Positions 41,218 to 51,663 are shown, numbered from the stretch's first letter. The stretch: 64,000 nucleotides of DNA from Pseudomonas protegens CHA0 (GCF_000397205.1 NC_021237.1:1861001-1925000), one strand, 5' to 3'. Notes: a model not told the origin generated them from the sequence alone. Made by a program: numbers and translations.

Positions 41218-42797
41218 GCGGTTTCGTCCACCCAGCGTTGTTCCAATCGGGTTTGCGGGCCCTGGGGCGGAGTGCCGAGGTGGCAATCCAGGTCGCCGAC
41301 ATTCAGTCCCGAGGCCAGCAGGCGTTCGCGCAGGTTGCCCAGGTGGCTTTCAATCAGGCTCGCCGTATAGGGGCGCTCGGCCCAGAGCTGGCTGGACAGC
41401 CGGCCCTGGATCAGCTGTGCCTGGACTTGCAGCGGGCCCAGAGGCTCCAGGTCGAAGGCCAGGTCGACCCGCCACAGGGCCTGCTTGGGCTCACGTTCCT
41501 CGCGTTTGTGTTCCGGCTCCGGTTCCGGCGCCTCTTCGCGCTGCAGCTTGACCTGCAAGGGCACGATGTCCTGCAGGTTGCGCATGGGGATTTCCAACTG
41601 CCAGGTACTCAACAGCCGGCCATCGTCGGTCAGGCCGCTTTGCTCCAGGCTCGACAGTTGATGGCTCTGCAAACGCGATACGGCCGCGGCGGCCAGGCGC
41701 AGCAGTTGTTCCAGGTCACCTTCGCCTTCCAGGCTCTGCAGCAACCGTTCCGGCAATGGAAAGCCGGTGGGCGAAGCCTTGGCGCTGACCTGGCCGAGGG
41801 TACCCAGGGCGCTGCGCACGAAGCTGGGCAGCGACTGGGCCAGGGTGTTGGCGGCCAGGATGGCGTTGAAGCTGGTGGAGGAGGGCAGGCCCGGGGTCAG
41901 CTGGGCGATCAGGCGCAACAGGTCGGCCTTCATGTCCGGCACCTGCCCCGGGTTGGCCCCGGCCAGCAGCCGGGCTTCCAGGAACAGGCCGCTGCCCAGC
42001 AAGGCCTGGGCCACGCCGCGCGGGTTGCTCAGTTGCTGCACGTCGGGCAGGCCGGCCAGCAGACGCTCGACGGCGGCGCGCAGGTCAGTGGAGGTGGTCG
42101 AGAGGTCACTGTCGGCAGGCAGGTTCTGCAGGGCGTTGATCAAGCTACTGAGGGAACCCTGGCGGCTTTGCTGGCTGGCCAGTTGGGCGGCGATGGCCAA
42201 TTGCTCCTGACGGCTGCTCAGGGGGACGAAATTCAGGGTCTGGGCATCCGAGACCAGGGCGCTGAGCAGGCTGCCGATGCGCAGCGGCTGCGGGCTTTCG
42301 ATGCTCAGGGTGGCGCCGCTCTGTGCGGTGTTGAGCAGGCTCACCAGGGAGCGATAGATCGCCGGCTGGCTGGTGCCCTGGGGCAGCATCTGGCTGGTCA
42401 GCACCTTGGCCTGGATCAGGGTGCCGGGGGGCAGTTGGCTGGTGTCCAGGCGGGTCAGGGCGGCGACACTGGAGGCGATGGCCTGTTGCACGGTGATCGC
42501 CAGGTTGCCCGCCGAGGGTTGGGTGACCGCCAGGCTGGTGCCCTGGGGCAGGGGTTGATTGCTGGTGGCCTGCAAAGTGGTTTGCCGGCCGTTGTCCAGG
42601 GTCACTTTGAGCAGCAACTGGAACGTCTGGTCGGTCTGCTTGAGCGACAGCACTTCGGCCTTGGCGCTCTGGCCGGCGGCAATCAGGCCTTCCAGGGGCG
42701 GCACCAGCTTCAGCAGTTCCCCGCTGATCGCCTGGGGGCGCGAGGCGCCGGGCGCGGGCACCTGGGGCGCAGGCAGGATGTTCATTTCGCCTGTCAT
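41214..42797 (-). CDS. Second FliK-domain protein
   Basis: A 527-residue protein (an ATG at 42785 with a better ribosome site gives 523). The long N-terminal region is Ala/Gln/Leu/Ser-rich. The C-terminal 110 residues form a FliK-type domain (WRVDLAFDLEPLGPLQVQAQLI, then LNVGDLDCHLG). It is distinct from the fliK at 8515-9909. With the FlhB-like gene it forms a two-gene operon resembling Bacillus ylqG-ylqH. Such genes are often annotated as hook-length control proteins, but whether this one measures hooks is unknown. Confidence 0.8.
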   Translation of the reverse strand: MTGEMNILPAPQVPAPGASRPQAISGELLKLVPPLEGLIAAGQSAKAEVLSLKQTDQTFQLLLKVTLDNGRQTTLQATSNQPLPQGTSLAVTQPSAGNLAITVQQAIASSVAALTRLDTSQLPPGTLIQAKVLTSQMLPQGTSQPAIYRSLVSLLNTAQSGATLSIESPQPLRIGSLLSALVSDAQTLNFVPLSSRQEQLAIAAQLASQQSRQGSLSSLINALQNLPADSDLSTTSTDLRAAVERLLAGLPDVQQLSNPRGVAQALLGSGLFLEARLLAGANPGQVPDMKADLLRLIAQLTPGLPSSTSFNAILAANTLAQSLPSFVRSALGTLGQVSAKASPTGFPLPERLLQSLEGEGDLEQLLRLAAAAVSRLQSHQLSSLEQSGLTDDGRLLSTWQLEIPMRNLQDIVPLQVKLQREEAPEPEPEHKREEREPKQALWRVDLAFDLEPLGPLQVQAQLIQGRLSSQLWAERPYTASLIESHLGNLRERLLASGLNVGDLDCHLGTPPQGPQTRLEQRWVDETA

Positions 42798-42847
42798 TCG
42801 GACACAACCTGTGGAAATTAGCCCTCATGAGCGTAGGGCTTCGCATG

Positions 42848-42853
42848 TATAAT
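42848..42853 (+). promoter_or_regulatory. Candidate -10 element of the ccm operon
   Basis: A perfect TATAAT sits in the 196-base gap between the divergent FliK-like gene and ccmA. A -35 element is not obvious at the expected distance, so a sigma-70 promoter here is plausible but weakly supported. Confidence 0.4.
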
Positions 42854-42993
42854 GCCGCCCGTCTTTGGGGGAGTGGTGAAAACATTGCAATTGTTTGACG
42901 CAGCTCTCTAGAACAGGCCGCCAATGCATTTATCCTGCATCTTTTTAACGGCCGCTCCGTTGCCGACTTGAACCTGTAAAGGCCCGCTATCCC

Positions 42994-43629
42994 TTGACCA
43001 GCCCTCTTCTCGAAGCCGTAGCACTCGCCTGTGAGCGCGATTGGCGGATGCTATTTGAACACCTCGAGTTGCGTCTGACGGGCGGCGACATGGTGCAGAT
43101 CAGCGGCCCCAACGGCAGCGGCAAGACCAGCCTGCTGCGCCTGCTGGCCGGGTTGATGCAGCCCACCAGCGGCCAGGTGCTGCTCAATGGCCAGCCATTG
43201 CACGCCCAGCGCGCGGAACTGGCCCGCAACCTGTTGTGGATCGGCCATGCCGCCGGTATCAAGGAGCTGTTGAGCCCCGAGGAGAACCTCAGCTGGCTCT
43301 GTGCCCTGCACCAGCCTGCCCGGCGCGAGGCGATCTGGCAGGCCCTGGCGGCGGTCGGCCTGCGCGGTTTCGAGGATGTGCCTTGCCATACCCTTTCCGC
43401 CGGCCAGCAGCGCCGCGTGGCCTTGGCGCGCCTGTACCTGGACAGCCCGCCGTTGTGGATACTCGACGAACCCTTCACCGCCCTCGACAAGCAGGGCGTG
43501 GCCCAGCTCGAAGAGCACCTGGCGGGCCATTGCGAGCGTGGCGGCATGGTGGTCCTGACCACCCACCACAGCCTGGCCCGCATGCCTTCCGGCTACCGTG
43601 ACATTGACCTGGGACGGTGGGCCGCATGA
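42994..43629 (+). CDS. ccmA: Cytochrome c maturation ABC ATPase CcmA
   Basis: CcmA (211 aa) is the ATPase of the CcmABCD complex that releases holo-CcmE. Walker A is GPNGSGKTS, the signature is LSAGQQRR and Walker B is [12 protein letters not shown]. The start is TTG at 42994 (no suitable ATG nearby). The stop overlaps ccmB. Confidence 0.95.
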
Positions 43630-44294
43630 GTGTGTTTGCCCTGTTGGTGGCCCGTGAAGCGCGCCTGTTGTGCCGGCGCCCGGCGGAACTGGCCAACCCC
43701 TTGGTATTTTTCGCAATCGTTGTTGCACTGTTCCCCCTGGCCGTGGGACCTGAGACACAATTGTTGCAAACCTTGTCTCCGGGGCTGGTCTGGGTAGCGG
43801 CCCTATTGTCCGTCCTGCTCTCGCTGGACGGGCTTTTTCGCAGTGATTTCGAGGATGGATCCCTGGAGCAGTGGGTCCTTTCGCCGCACCCCCTGGCTCT
43901 TCTGGTTCTGGCCAAGGTACTGGCACACTGGGTGTTTTCCGGGTTGGCACTGGTCTTGCTCGCGCCCTTGCTGGCGGTGATGCTGGGGCTGCCTGCCGCC
44001 TGTCTACCGGTGCTGCTGATGTCCCTGCTGCTGGGGACCCCGGTGCTCAGCCTGCTGGGCGCAGTAGGCGCGGCATTGACGGTGGGGCTCAAGCGTGGCG
44101 GCCTGCTGCTGGCGCTGCTGATCCTGCCGTTGTACATCCCGGTACTGATTCTCGGCAGTGGCGCCCTGCAGGCGGCATTGCAGGGCATGCCGGCAACCGG
44201 TTACCTGCTCTGGCTTGGGAGCCTGACCGCCCTGGCAGTAACCTTGACACCCTTTGCAATAGCGGCTGGCCTGAAGATCAGCGTCGGCGAATAA
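43626..44294 (+). CDS. ccmB: Heme exporter-type membrane protein CcmB
   Basis: CcmB (222 aa) is the six-helix membrane subunit paired with CcmA. The protein is hydrophobic throughout, with the conserved [20 protein letters not shown] region (here [16 protein letters not shown]). It starts by ATGA overlap with ccmA. ccmC follows after a 90-base gap that contains no clear regulatory element. Confidence 0.94.
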
Positions 44295-44384
44295 TAATGA
44301 GGTCTGATCATTTTTTGATCACTTCTTTCTGAGAAAAGACCCAGGCTTTTCGACCACGAAAAGCACCCGTGATGGAAATAGTGA

Positions 44385-45140
44385 ATGAACTGGACTTGGT
44401 TTCATAAGCTCGGCTCGCCTAAATGGTTTTACGGCATCAGTGGCAAGCTGCTGCCCTGGCTGAGTGTTGCCGCCGTGTTGCTGATCGGCATCGGCGTGGT
44501 CTGGGGCCTGGCCTTTGCGCCACCGGATTACCAGCAAGGCAACAGTTTCCGCATCATCTACATCCATGTGCCGATGGCGATGCTGGCCCAGTCCTGCTAC
44601 GTCATGCTGGCCGTGTGCGGTGTGGTCGGGCTGGTGTGGAAAATGAAACTGGCTGATGTCGCCCTGCAATGCGCGGCGCCGATCGGGCACTCGATCACCT
44701 TCCTGGCCCTGGTGACCGGGGCTATCTGGGGCAAGCCGACCTGGGGTTCCTGGTGGGTCTGGGATGCCCGACTAACGTCGATGCTGATCCTGCTGTTTCT
44801 GTACGCAGGTCTGATTGCGCTCAATGCCGCCATCAGCAATCGTGACAGCGCCGCCAAGGCCTGTGCGGTGCTGGCGATTGTCGGCGTGGTGAATATCCCG
44901 ATCATCAAATACTCGGTGGAATGGTGGAACACCCTCCACCAGGGCGCGACCTTCACCCTGACCGAAAAGCCTGCCATGCCGGTGGAAATGTGGCTGCCGC
45001 TGCTGCTGACCTCGTTGGGTTTCTACTGTTTCTTTGGTGTGCTGCTGTTGCTGCGCATGCGCCTTGAGGTGCTCAAGCGTGAAGCCCGGACCAGTTGGGT
45101 CAAGGCCGAAGTCCAACGCAGCCTGGAGGCCGCCCGATGA
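44385..45140 (+). CDS. ccmC: Heme-handling protein CcmC
   Basis: CcmC (251 aa) loads heme onto CcmE. Six membrane segments, the WWD motif ([17 protein letters not shown]) and flanking conserved His residues are present. The stop overlaps ccmD by 4 bases. Confidence 0.96.
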   Translation: MNWTWFHKLGSPKWFYGISGKLLPWLSVAAVLLIGIGVVWGLAFAPPDYQQGNSFRIIYIHVPMAMLAQSCYVMLAVCGVVGLVWKMKLADVALQCAAPIGHSITFLALVTGAIWGKPTWGSWWVWDARLTSMLILLFLYAGLIALNAAISNRDSAAKACAVLAIVGVVNIPIIKYSVEWWNTLHQGATFTLTEKPAMPVEMWLPLLLTSLGFYCFFGVLLLLRMRLEVLKREARTSWVKAEVQRSLEAAR

Positions 45141-45313
45141 GTTTTGCATCCTTCAGCGATTTTCTCGCCATGGGCCATCACGGCCTCTACGTCTGGTCGG
45201 CCTATGGCATTTGCCTGGTGGTCCTGGCTCGTGAGCTGGTGGCGCCGATCCTGGCGCGCAAGCGCTATCTGCAACAAGAGGCGCGTCGTCTGCGCCGGGA
45301 GAACGGTAAGTGA
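45137..45313 (+). CDS. ccmD: Small heme-exporter protein CcmD
   Basis: CcmD (58 aa) is a one-helix protein that helps release holo-CcmE from CcmABC. It has the family pattern of [13 protein letters not shown] followed by a membrane helix and a basic tail. It overlaps both ccmC and ccmE by 4 bases. Confidence 0.93.
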   Translation: MSFASFSDFLAMGHHGLYVWSAYGICLVVLARELVAPILARKRYLQQEARRLRRENGK

Positions 45314-45765
45314 ATCCGCTGCGTAAAAAGCGTCTTTTGATCATCCTGGCGATTCTGGTCGGTGTCGGCATTGCCGTCGGCCTGGCCCTCAGCGCGCTGA
45401 AGGAAAACATCAACCTGTTCTACACCCCGACCCAGATCGCCAATGGCGAAGCACCGCTGGACACGCGGATCCGCGCCGGCGGCATGGTCCAGGCCGGTTC
45501 CCTGCAGCGTTCCGCCGACTCCCTGGACGTGAAATTTGTGGTCACCGACTTCAACAAGTCGGTGACCATCACCTACCGCGGCATCCTTCCGGACCTGTTC
45601 CGCGAAGGGCAGGGCATCGTTGCCCTGGGCAAGCTCAACGCCGATGGCGTGGTGGTGGCCGATGAAGTGCTGGCCAAGCACGACGAGAAGTACATGCCGC
45701 CGGAAGTCACCAAGGCCCTGAAAGACAGCGGCCAGTCGGCACCGACACCAGCGAAAGAGGGTTAA
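45310..45765 (+). CDS. ccmE: Heme chaperone CcmE
   Basis: CcmE (151 aa) carries heme covalently through the periplasm. It has an N-terminal membrane anchor (about residues 8-28) and an OB-fold domain. The heme-binding histidine is in [10 protein letters not shown]. The start is GTG overlapping ccmD. Confidence 0.96.
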   Translation: MNPLRKKRLLIILAILVGVGIAVGLALSALKENINLFYTPTQIANGEAPLDTRIRAGGMVQAGSLQRSADSLDVKFVVTDFNKSVTITYRGILPDLFREGQGIVALGKLNADGVVVADEVLAKHDEKYMPPEVTKALKDSGQSAPTPAKEG

Positions 45766-45768
45766 GCC

Positions 45769-47757
45769 ATGAGTTCCGCACTGTTCGTTCCCGAACTCGG
45801 TCACCTGGCGATGATCCTCGCCCTGTGCTTCGCCCTGGTCCAGGCCGTGGTGCCGCTGCTGGGGGCCTGGCGCGGTGATCGCCTGTGGATGAGCCTGGCC
45901 CAGCCGGCTGCCTGGGGCCAGTTCGCCTTCCTGGCGTTCGCCTTCGGCTGCCTGACCTACGCTTTCATGAGCGACGATTTCTCGGTGGCCTATGTCGCCA
46001 GCAACTCCAACAGCGCCTTGCCCTGGTACTACAAGTTCAGTGCCGTGTGGGGGGCTCACGAAGGCTCGCTGCTGCTCTGGGCACTGATCCTCGGTGGCTG
46101 GACCTTCGCCGTGTCGGTGTTCTCGCGCCAGTTGCCCCAGGTGATGCTGGCCCGGGTGCTGGCGGTGATGGGCATGATCAGCACCGGCTTCCTGCTGTTC
46201 CTGATCATGACCTCCAACCCGTTTTCGCGGATCCTGCCCCAAGTGCCGGCCGATGGTCGCGACCTCAACCCGCTGTTGCAGGACATTGGCCTGATCGTTC
46301 ACCCGCCGATGCTCTATATGGGCTATGTGGGTTTTTCGGTGGCCTTCGCCTTCGCCATCGCCGCCTTGCTCGGCGGTCGCCTGGACGCCGCCTGGGCTCG
46401 CTGGTCGCGGCCCTGGACCATTGTCGCCTGGGCCTTCCTCGGCATCGGCATCACCCTGGGCTCCTGGTGGGCCTACTACGAGTTGGGCTGGGGTGGCTGG
46501 TGGTTCTGGGACCCGGTGGAAAACGCCTCGTTCATGCCCTGGCTGGTGGGCACGGCGCTGATCCACTCCCTGGCGGTCACCGAAAAGCGCGGGGTGTTCA
46601 AGAGCTGGACCGTGCTGCTGGCGATTGCTGCCTTCTCCCTGAGCCTGCTGGGGACTTTCCTGGTGCGTTCCGGCGTCCTGACTTCGGTGCATGCCTTCGC
46701 CTCCGACCCTGAGCGCGGCGTGTTCATCCTGATTTTCCTGCTGTTCGTGGTGGGTGGTTCGCTGACCCTGTTCGCCCTGCGCGCGCCGGTGGTCAAGAGC
46801 CAGGTGGGCTTCAACCTCTGGTCGCGGGAAACCCTGCTGCTGGGCAACAACCTGGTGCTGGTGGTGGCGGCCTCGATGATTCTCCTCGGCACCCTGTACC
46901 CGCTGGTGCTGGACGCCCTGACCGGCGCCAAGCTGTCGGTGGGCCCGCCGTACTTCAACGCGCTGTTCATTCCGCTGATGGCCCTGTTGATGGTGGTGAT
47001 GGCGGTGGGCGTGCTGGTGCGCTGGAAAGACACCCCGGTGAAATGGCTGGTGGGCATGCTCGGCCCGGTACTGCTGGGCAGCGTGGCCCTGGCCGTGGTT
47101 GCGGGCATCGCCTATGGCGACTTCAACTGGGCCGTGCTGGCGACCTTCCTGCTGGCGGCCTGGGTGCTGCTGGCCGGGGCTCGCGACATCGTCGACAAGA
47201 CCCGGCACAAGGGCCTGATCAAGGGCCTGCCGAGCCTGACCCGCAGCTACTGGGGCATGCAGCTGGCGCACCTGGGCATCGCGGTCTGCGCCCTGGGCGT
47301 GGTGCTGTCGAGCCAGAACAGCGCCGAGCGCGATCTGCGCCTGGCGCCGGGCGAATCCATGGAACTGGCCGGCTATCACTTCATCTTCGAGGGCGCCAAG
47401 CACTTCGAAGGGCCGAACTTCACTTCCGATAAGGGCACCGTCCGCGTGGTGCGCAATGGCAAGGAAGTGGCGGTGCTGCATCCGGAGAAGCGCCTGTATA
47501 CCGTGCAGAGTTCGATGATGACCGAGGCCGGGATCGATGCCGGCTTCACCCGCGACCTGTATGTGGCCCTTGGCGAGCCCCTGGGCGATGGCGCCTGGGC
47601 GGTACGGGTACACGTCAAGCCGTTCGTGCGCTGGATCTGGTTCGGCGGCCTGCTCACCGGTTTCGGTGGCTTGCTGGCGGCCCTGGACCGGCGCTACCGG
47701 GTCAAGGTTAAAAGCCGCGTGCGCGAAGCGCTGGGCATGACAGGAGCTACGGCATGA
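45769..47757 (+). CDS. ccmF: Cytochrome c heme lyase subunit CcmF
   Basis: CcmF (662 aa) is the large membrane subunit that attaches heme to apocytochromes with CcmH and CcmI. It is polytopic, with the WWD motif GWGGWWFWDPVENASFMPW and conserved histidines in periplasmic loops. It overlaps ccmG by 4 bases. Confidence 0.97.
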   Translation: MSSALFVPELGHLAMILALCFALVQAVVPLLGAWRGDRLWMSLAQPAAWGQFAFLAFAFGCLTYAFMSDDFSVAYVASNSNSALPWYYKFSAVWGAHEGSLLLWALILGGWTFAVSVFSRQLPQVMLARVLAVMGMISTGFLLFLIMTSNPFSRILPQVPADGRDLNPLLQDIGLIVHPPMLYMGYVGFSVAFAFAIAALLGGRLDAAWARWSRPWTIVAWAFLGIGITLGSWWAYYELGWGGWWFWDPVENASFMPWLVGTALIHSLAVTEKRGVFKSWTVLLAIAAFSLSLLGTFLVRSGVLTSVHAFASDPERGVFILIFLLFVVGGSLTLFALRAPVVKSQVGFNLWSRETLLLGNNLVLVVAASMILLGTLYPLVLDALTGAKLSVGPPYFNALFIPLMALLMVVMAVGVLVRWKDTPVKWLVGMLGPVLLGSVALAVVAGIAYGDFNWAVLATFLLAAWVLLAGARDIVDKTRHKGLIKGLPSLTRSYWGMQLAHLGIAVCALGVVLSSQNSAERDLRLAPGESMELAGYHFIFEGAKHFEGPNFTSDKGTVRVVRNGKEVAVLHPEKRLYTVQSSMMTEAGIDAGFTRDLYVALGEPLGDGAWAVRVHVKPFVRWIWFGGLLTGFGGLLAALDRRYRVKVKSRVREALGMTGATA

Positions 47758-48290
47758 GACGCTGGATGATGATGCTGCCCCTGGCGGTGTTCCTGGTGGT
47801 GGCGGTGTTTCTCTATCGCGGGTTGTACCTGGACCCGGCCGAACTGCCGTCGGCGATGATCGGCAAGCCGTTCCCGGAGTTCTCCCTGCCGTCGGTGCAG
47901 GGCGACAAGACCCTGACCCGCGCCGACCTGCTGGGCAAGCCGGCGCTGGTCAACGTCTGGGGCACCTGGTGCATTTCCTGCCGGGTCGAGCACCCGGTAC
48001 TGAACAAGCTGGCCGAGAGGGGCGTGGTGATCTACGGCATCAACTACAAGGACGTCAACGCCGATGCCCTGAAGTGGCTGGCCGAATTCCACAATCCCTA
48101 TCTGCTGGACGTGCGTGACGAGGAGGGCTCCCTGGGCCTGAACCTGGGCGTCTACGGCGCTCCGGAAACCTTTTTCATCGACGCCAAGGGCATCATCCGC
48201 GACAAGTACGTCGGGGTGATCGACGAAGTGGTGTGGCGCGAGCAACTGGCCGCCAAGTACCAGGCCCTGGTCGACGAGGCCAAGCCATGA
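47754..48290 (+). CDS. ccmG: Thiol-disulfide reductase CcmG (DsbE)
   Basis: CcmG (178 aa) is a membrane-anchored periplasmic thioredoxin that reduces the apocytochrome CXXCH thiols. The redox motif is WCISC (WGTWCISCRVEHP) and an N-terminal anchor lies at about residues 6-24. It overlaps ccmH by 4 bases. Confidence 0.95.
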   Translation: MRRWMMMLPLAVFLVVAVFLYRGLYLDPAELPSAMIGKPFPEFSLPSVQGDKTLTRADLLGKPALVNVWGTWCISCRVEHPVLNKLAERGVVIYGINYKDVNADALKWLAEFHNPYLLDVRDEEGSLGLNLGVYGAPETFFIDAKGIIRDKYVGVIDEVVWREQLAAKYQALVDEAKP

Positions 48291-48757
48291 AGCGCTGGTT
48301 AGCCGCCGCCATCCTGGGCCTGGGCATCGCCGGCATGGCCCATGCCGCCATCGACACCTACCAGTTCGCCAACGACACCGATCGCGAACGGTTCCACGAG
48401 CTGACCAAGGAACTGCGCTGCCCCAAGTGCCAGAACCAGGACATCGCCGATTCCAACGCGCCGATTGCTGCCGACCTGCGCAAAGAGATTTTCCGCATGC
48501 TCGGCGAGGGCAAGGACAACCAGCAGATCATCGACTTCATGGTCGATCGCTACGGTGACTTCGTGCGCTACCGGCCGGCCCTGACCGGCAAGACTGCCTT
48601 GCTCTGGTTCGGCCCCGCCGGGTTGCTGCTGGGCGGGCTGGTGATCATTGTCGTGATTGTCCGGCGTCGGCGCGTGCAGCGCAGCGACAGCCCGAACACG
48701 CTTTCCGTCGAAGAGCGTCAGCGCCTCGACCAACTGCTGGATAAAAACCACCCATGA
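48287..48757 (+). CDS. ccmH: Cytochrome c maturation protein CcmH
   Basis: CcmH (156 aa) presents reduced apocytochrome to CcmF. It has a signal sequence, the [14 protein letters not shown] redox motif and a C-terminal membrane anchor near residues 105-125. The ATG at 48287 overlaps the ccmG stop; an upstream in-frame start would lie inside ccmG. Confidence 0.95.
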   Translation: MKRWLAAAILGLGIAGMAHAAIDTYQFANDTDRERFHELTKELRCPKCQNQDIADSNAPIAADLRKEIFRMLGEGKDNQQIIDFMVDRYGDFVRYRPALTGKTALLWFGPAGLLLGGLVIIVVIVRRRRVQRSDSPNTLSVEERQRLDQLLDKNHP

Positions 48758-49965
48758 TTGATTTCTGGCTTGCGGCAGGCCTGCTGCTCCTGATTGCCCT
48801 GAGTTTCCTGTTGATCCCGGTATTGCGTGAGCGTCGCGCTCAGCGTGAAGAGGATCGTACCGCGCTGAACGTGGCGCTTTATGAAGAGCGCGTGGCCGAA
48901 CTGCACAGCCAGCAGCAGGAAGGCGTGCTCAGTGCCGAACAGATGGACAGTGGCCGTGCCGAAGCCGCGCGCGAACTGCTGGCCGATACCGAAGGCAGCG
49001 CTAACGTGCGCACTTCGCGCCTGGGCAAGCCGCTGCCGTTGCTGGCCGCGCTGCTGGTGCCGGTACTGGGCCTGGGCCTGTACCTGCATTTTGGTGCCAG
49101 CGACAAGGTCGAGCTGACCCGGGAGTTCGCCCAGGCGCCACAGTCCATGGAGGAAATGACCCGGCGCCTGGAGCGTGCGGTAGCGGCCCAGCCGGATTCC
49201 GCCGAAGGCCTGTACTTCCTCGGCCGAACCTACATGGCCCAGGACCGGCCGGCGGACGCGGCGAAGATCTTCGAACGCACCGTGGCCCTGGCCGGGCGTC
49301 AGCCCGAGCTGCTGGGGCAATGGGCCCAGGCGCAGTACTTTGCCGACAACAAGCAATGGTCGGACAAGGTCCAGGGCCTGACCGACGAAGCCCTGAAAGC
49401 CGACCCCAATGAAGTCACCAGCCTCGGGCTGCTGGGGATCGCCGCCTTCGAAGGCGGGCGTTTCCAGGAAGCCATCGACTACTGGAAGCGCCTGCAGGCG
49501 CAACTGCCGCCGGACGACAACTCCCGCGCCGCGTTGCAGGGCGGTATCGACCGCGCCAGCGAGAAGCTGGTGGCCAGTGGCGGCAAGGTTGCCAGCGAAC
49601 CTGCGGCCAAGGCTCAGGCCAAGGGCGCGGTGCTCAAGGTCAGGGTCGACCTGGCGGCCGAGCTCAAGGCCAAGGTCCAGCCGGGCGACAGCGTGTTCAT
49701 CTTCGCTCGCGCCACCCAGGGCCCACCCGCGCCGCTGGCGGCCAAGCGCCTGACCGTGGCCGACTTGCCGGCCACGGTCGAGCTGGCGGATGCCGACGCG
49801 ATGATGCCGCAGTTGAAACTGTCGAACTTCCCTGAAGTCCAACTGGTTGCGCGCGTGTCCCGCGCCGGCCAGCCGACGGCCGGCGAGTGGGTCGGGCGCA
49901 GCCAGCCTCTGGCCAGCAGCACCACCGCTGCCCAGCAGCTGACCATCGACAGCCCGGATCAATAA
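48754..49965 (+). CDS. ccmI: Cytochrome c maturation TPR protein CcmI
   Basis: CcmI (403 aa) is the apocytochrome chaperone of the heme lyase complex. Two N-terminal membrane helices (near residues 1-22 and 90-110) enclose a cytoplasmic loop. Tetratricopeptide repeats (about 120-270) and a C-terminal periplasmic domain follow. It is the last ccm gene, 14 bases before a lipoprotein gene. Confidence 0.94.
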   Translation: MIDFWLAAGLLLLIALSFLLIPVLRERRAQREEDRTALNVALYEERVAELHSQQQEGVLSAEQMDSGRAEAARELLADTEGSANVRTSRLGKPLPLLAALLVPVLGLGLYLHFGASDKVELTREFAQAPQSMEEMTRRLERAVAAQPDSAEGLYFLGRTYMAQDRPADAAKIFERTVALAGRQPELLGQWAQAQYFADNKQWSDKVQGLTDEALKADPNEVTSLGLLGIAAFEGGRFQEAIDYWKRLQAQLPPDDNSRAALQGGIDRASEKLVASGGKVASEPAAKAQAKGAVLKVRVDLAAELKAKVQPGDSVFIFARATQGPPAPLAAKRLTVADLPATVELADADAMMPQLKLSNFPEVQLVARVSRAGQPTAGEWVGRSQPLASSTTAAQQLTIDSPDQ

Positions 49966-49979
49966 TCAGAGAAGCCGCC

Positions 49980-50381
49980 ATGACCGCCATCGCTCGTATC
50001 ACCCTGTTATCACTGGTCCTGGGGTTGAGCGCATGTACGGTCCATCGGCCGGTGCCCACCAGCTCCGAGCCGATCCCGCCGGCAGGGCCGAGCACACGCC
50101 CGGCCCCGTCCACGGCGCCGGGTACGCCCAGCGCGCCGATCCCCGCCGCCAAGCCCCTGCCACGCACCTCCGCCAGCTTCGCGCCGCCACCGGGCGGGCA
50201 CAGCCATTGGGATGCGCGGTTGGGGGTCTATGTGCTGGATGACCAGAGCAACACCTTCTACCGCCAGCGCACCTACTACCGCTGGAACAATGGCTGGAGC
50301 CGCTCCATCAGCCCTGACGGGCCCTGGGAAGACACCGATATCCATGGTGTGCCCGCCGGGCTTGGTCGCCAGTTCCAGTAA
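49980..50381 (+). CDS. Small lipoprotein of unknown function
   Basis: A 133-residue protein with a lipoprotein signal (LSLVLGLSAC, predicted lipidated Cys at about residue 19). A Pro/Ser/Thr-rich linker follows, then a C-terminal region with aromatic repeats (NTFYRQRTYYRWNNGW). I do not recognise a family. It lies close behind ccmI and may share its transcript. The ATG at 49980 gives a proper signal peptide; a longer frame within ccmI does not. Confidence 0.7.
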   Translation: MTAIARITLLSLVLGLSACTVHRPVPTSSEPIPPAGPSTRPAPSTAPGTPSAPIPAAKPLPRTSASFAPPPGGHSHWDARLGVYVLDDQSNTFYRQRTYYRWNNGWSRSISPDGPWEDTDIHGVPAGLGRQFQ

Positions 50382-50401
50382 CCCTGTCCGATAAGCGCAG
50401 A

Positions 50402-50423
50402 GGCGCAGGCCAGAGCCTGCGCC
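50402..50423 (+). terminator. Hairpin after the lipoprotein gene
   Basis: GGCGCAGGC (50402-50410) and GCCTGCGCC (50415-50423) form a perfect 9-bp stem with a CAGA loop. No T-run follows directly, so termination is likely but not certain. Confidence 0.55.
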
Positions 50424-50500
50424 CGGGCTGGATTATTTAAGCCTCGGGATGCCTGGCCGATACAGCGGGGTGTTCCCGAGTATCAGCCGTTGAGCGCCCG

Positions 50501-51643
50501 ATGAAGAATGACCTGAACAAACCCTATTTCACGCCGATGGTGTTCTGGCTTGCGCTGATCTGTGTGCTGTTGCTGGTGTATGGCTTTGGCCCGGCCGAGG
50601 TGCCGGAGCTGATCTACCTGTCGCTGGAGCCGGTGTGCCTGCTGCTGGCATTCGTCTTCATGTACTACTTCTTCTGCTGGAGCCTGATCTCGGTCTTTCG
50701 CTTGGGCGAGATCGGCTGGAAGCGCGTGGACTACGCCTGGCTGCTGCTGGCGTCCCTGGCCCTGATCAGCGCCACCCAGGCGGTGCGCGTGGACTGGTTC
50801 CAGACCGACTACCAATTGGCGCAGCAGGCCCAGGCCGGGCTGCAGCGGCGCGTGGCCACGGAGATCGAGGACATGCTGGGCGTGGAGCACTGCAAGGCGG
50901 CCATCGCTCGCTACGAGCCCCAGGATGCGGCCCAGGTCAGCAGCCTGTGCGAGCGTTTTGCAGCGCTGGAGCGCACCGCGGACGGGCGCCTTTCGGTCTT
51001 GGCAGAGGTCAAGGTGCAGCAGGCGCTGGAGGATATCCGCGGCGAATACACGGCGGCTCCCATCCGCCAATGGCTGCAGGGCTTGAGTGAAAGCCTCAAG
51101 GAACTGGAGCAGCAGCGGGCCGAGGTGCGGCGCCTGTATGGGTTGGTAACGGTCAGCGCTACCGAGAGGCTCTACAGCTACTTCGTGCCCTTGCTGCTGG
51201 TGATCGCCCTGGCATTGCGCGCCTCCAAGGTCACCGGCGAAGTGCTGCTCAAGGCACCACGGCGGCGCAAGCTGTGGCTGATCATCAACCGCCGCGTGGT
51301 CATCGATGGCCTGGGTTTTGCCCGTGGCGCCCGGGCTCGGCTGGATGAAGCCCTGGGCAATTGGCGGGTAGCCCGTTGGGGTGTGGTGCACCTGGGCTGC
51401 GACTTCATCGGCGCGCCCGGCCCCCAGGACACCCCGGTCCCGGTCACCCCGGGCTTCTATGAAAGTGAATTCCAATTGGCCAGCCTGGCCGACTTCGACA
51501 GCAGCGAGTTCGTCGAATGGGCCGCTACCCAGACCATCGACACTCTGTACCTGGTGGGGGAAACCGATGCCGGCCTGATCGGGCGCCTGCGGCTCTGGGG
51601 GGCGGCGGCCAATATCGAAGTCCTGGTGCGCGAACGCATCTGA
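50501..51643 (+). CDS. Inner-membrane protein of unknown function
   Basis: A 380-residue protein. Three hydrophobic segments lie near residues 10-30, 35-65 and 75-95, followed by a mostly helical soluble stretch (about 105-230). A fourth membrane segment (YFVPLLLVIALALRAS) comes next, then a C-terminal cytoplasmic-looking alpha/beta domain. I recognise no family. It is flanked by hairpins and probably forms its own unit. Confidence 0.6.
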   Translation: MKNDLNKPYFTPMVFWLALICVLLLVYGFGPAEVPELIYLSLEPVCLLLAFVFMYYFFCWSLISVFRLGEIGWKRVDYAWLLLASLALISATQAVRVDWFQTDYQLAQQAQAGLQRRVATEIEDMLGVEHCKAAIARYEPQDAAQVSSLCERFAALERTADGRLSVLAEVKVQQALEDIRGEYTAAPIRQWLQGLSESLKELEQQRAEVRRLYGLVTVSATERLYSYFVPLLLVIALALRASKVTGEVLLKAPRRRKLWLIINRRVVIDGLGFARGARARLDEALGNWRVARWGVVHLGCDFIGAPGPQDTPVPVTPGFYESEFQLASLADFDSSEFVEWAATQTIDTLYLVGETDAGLIGRLRLWGAAANIEVLVRERI

Positions 51644-51663
51644 GGCGCCCGCCCTGGTGCAGC

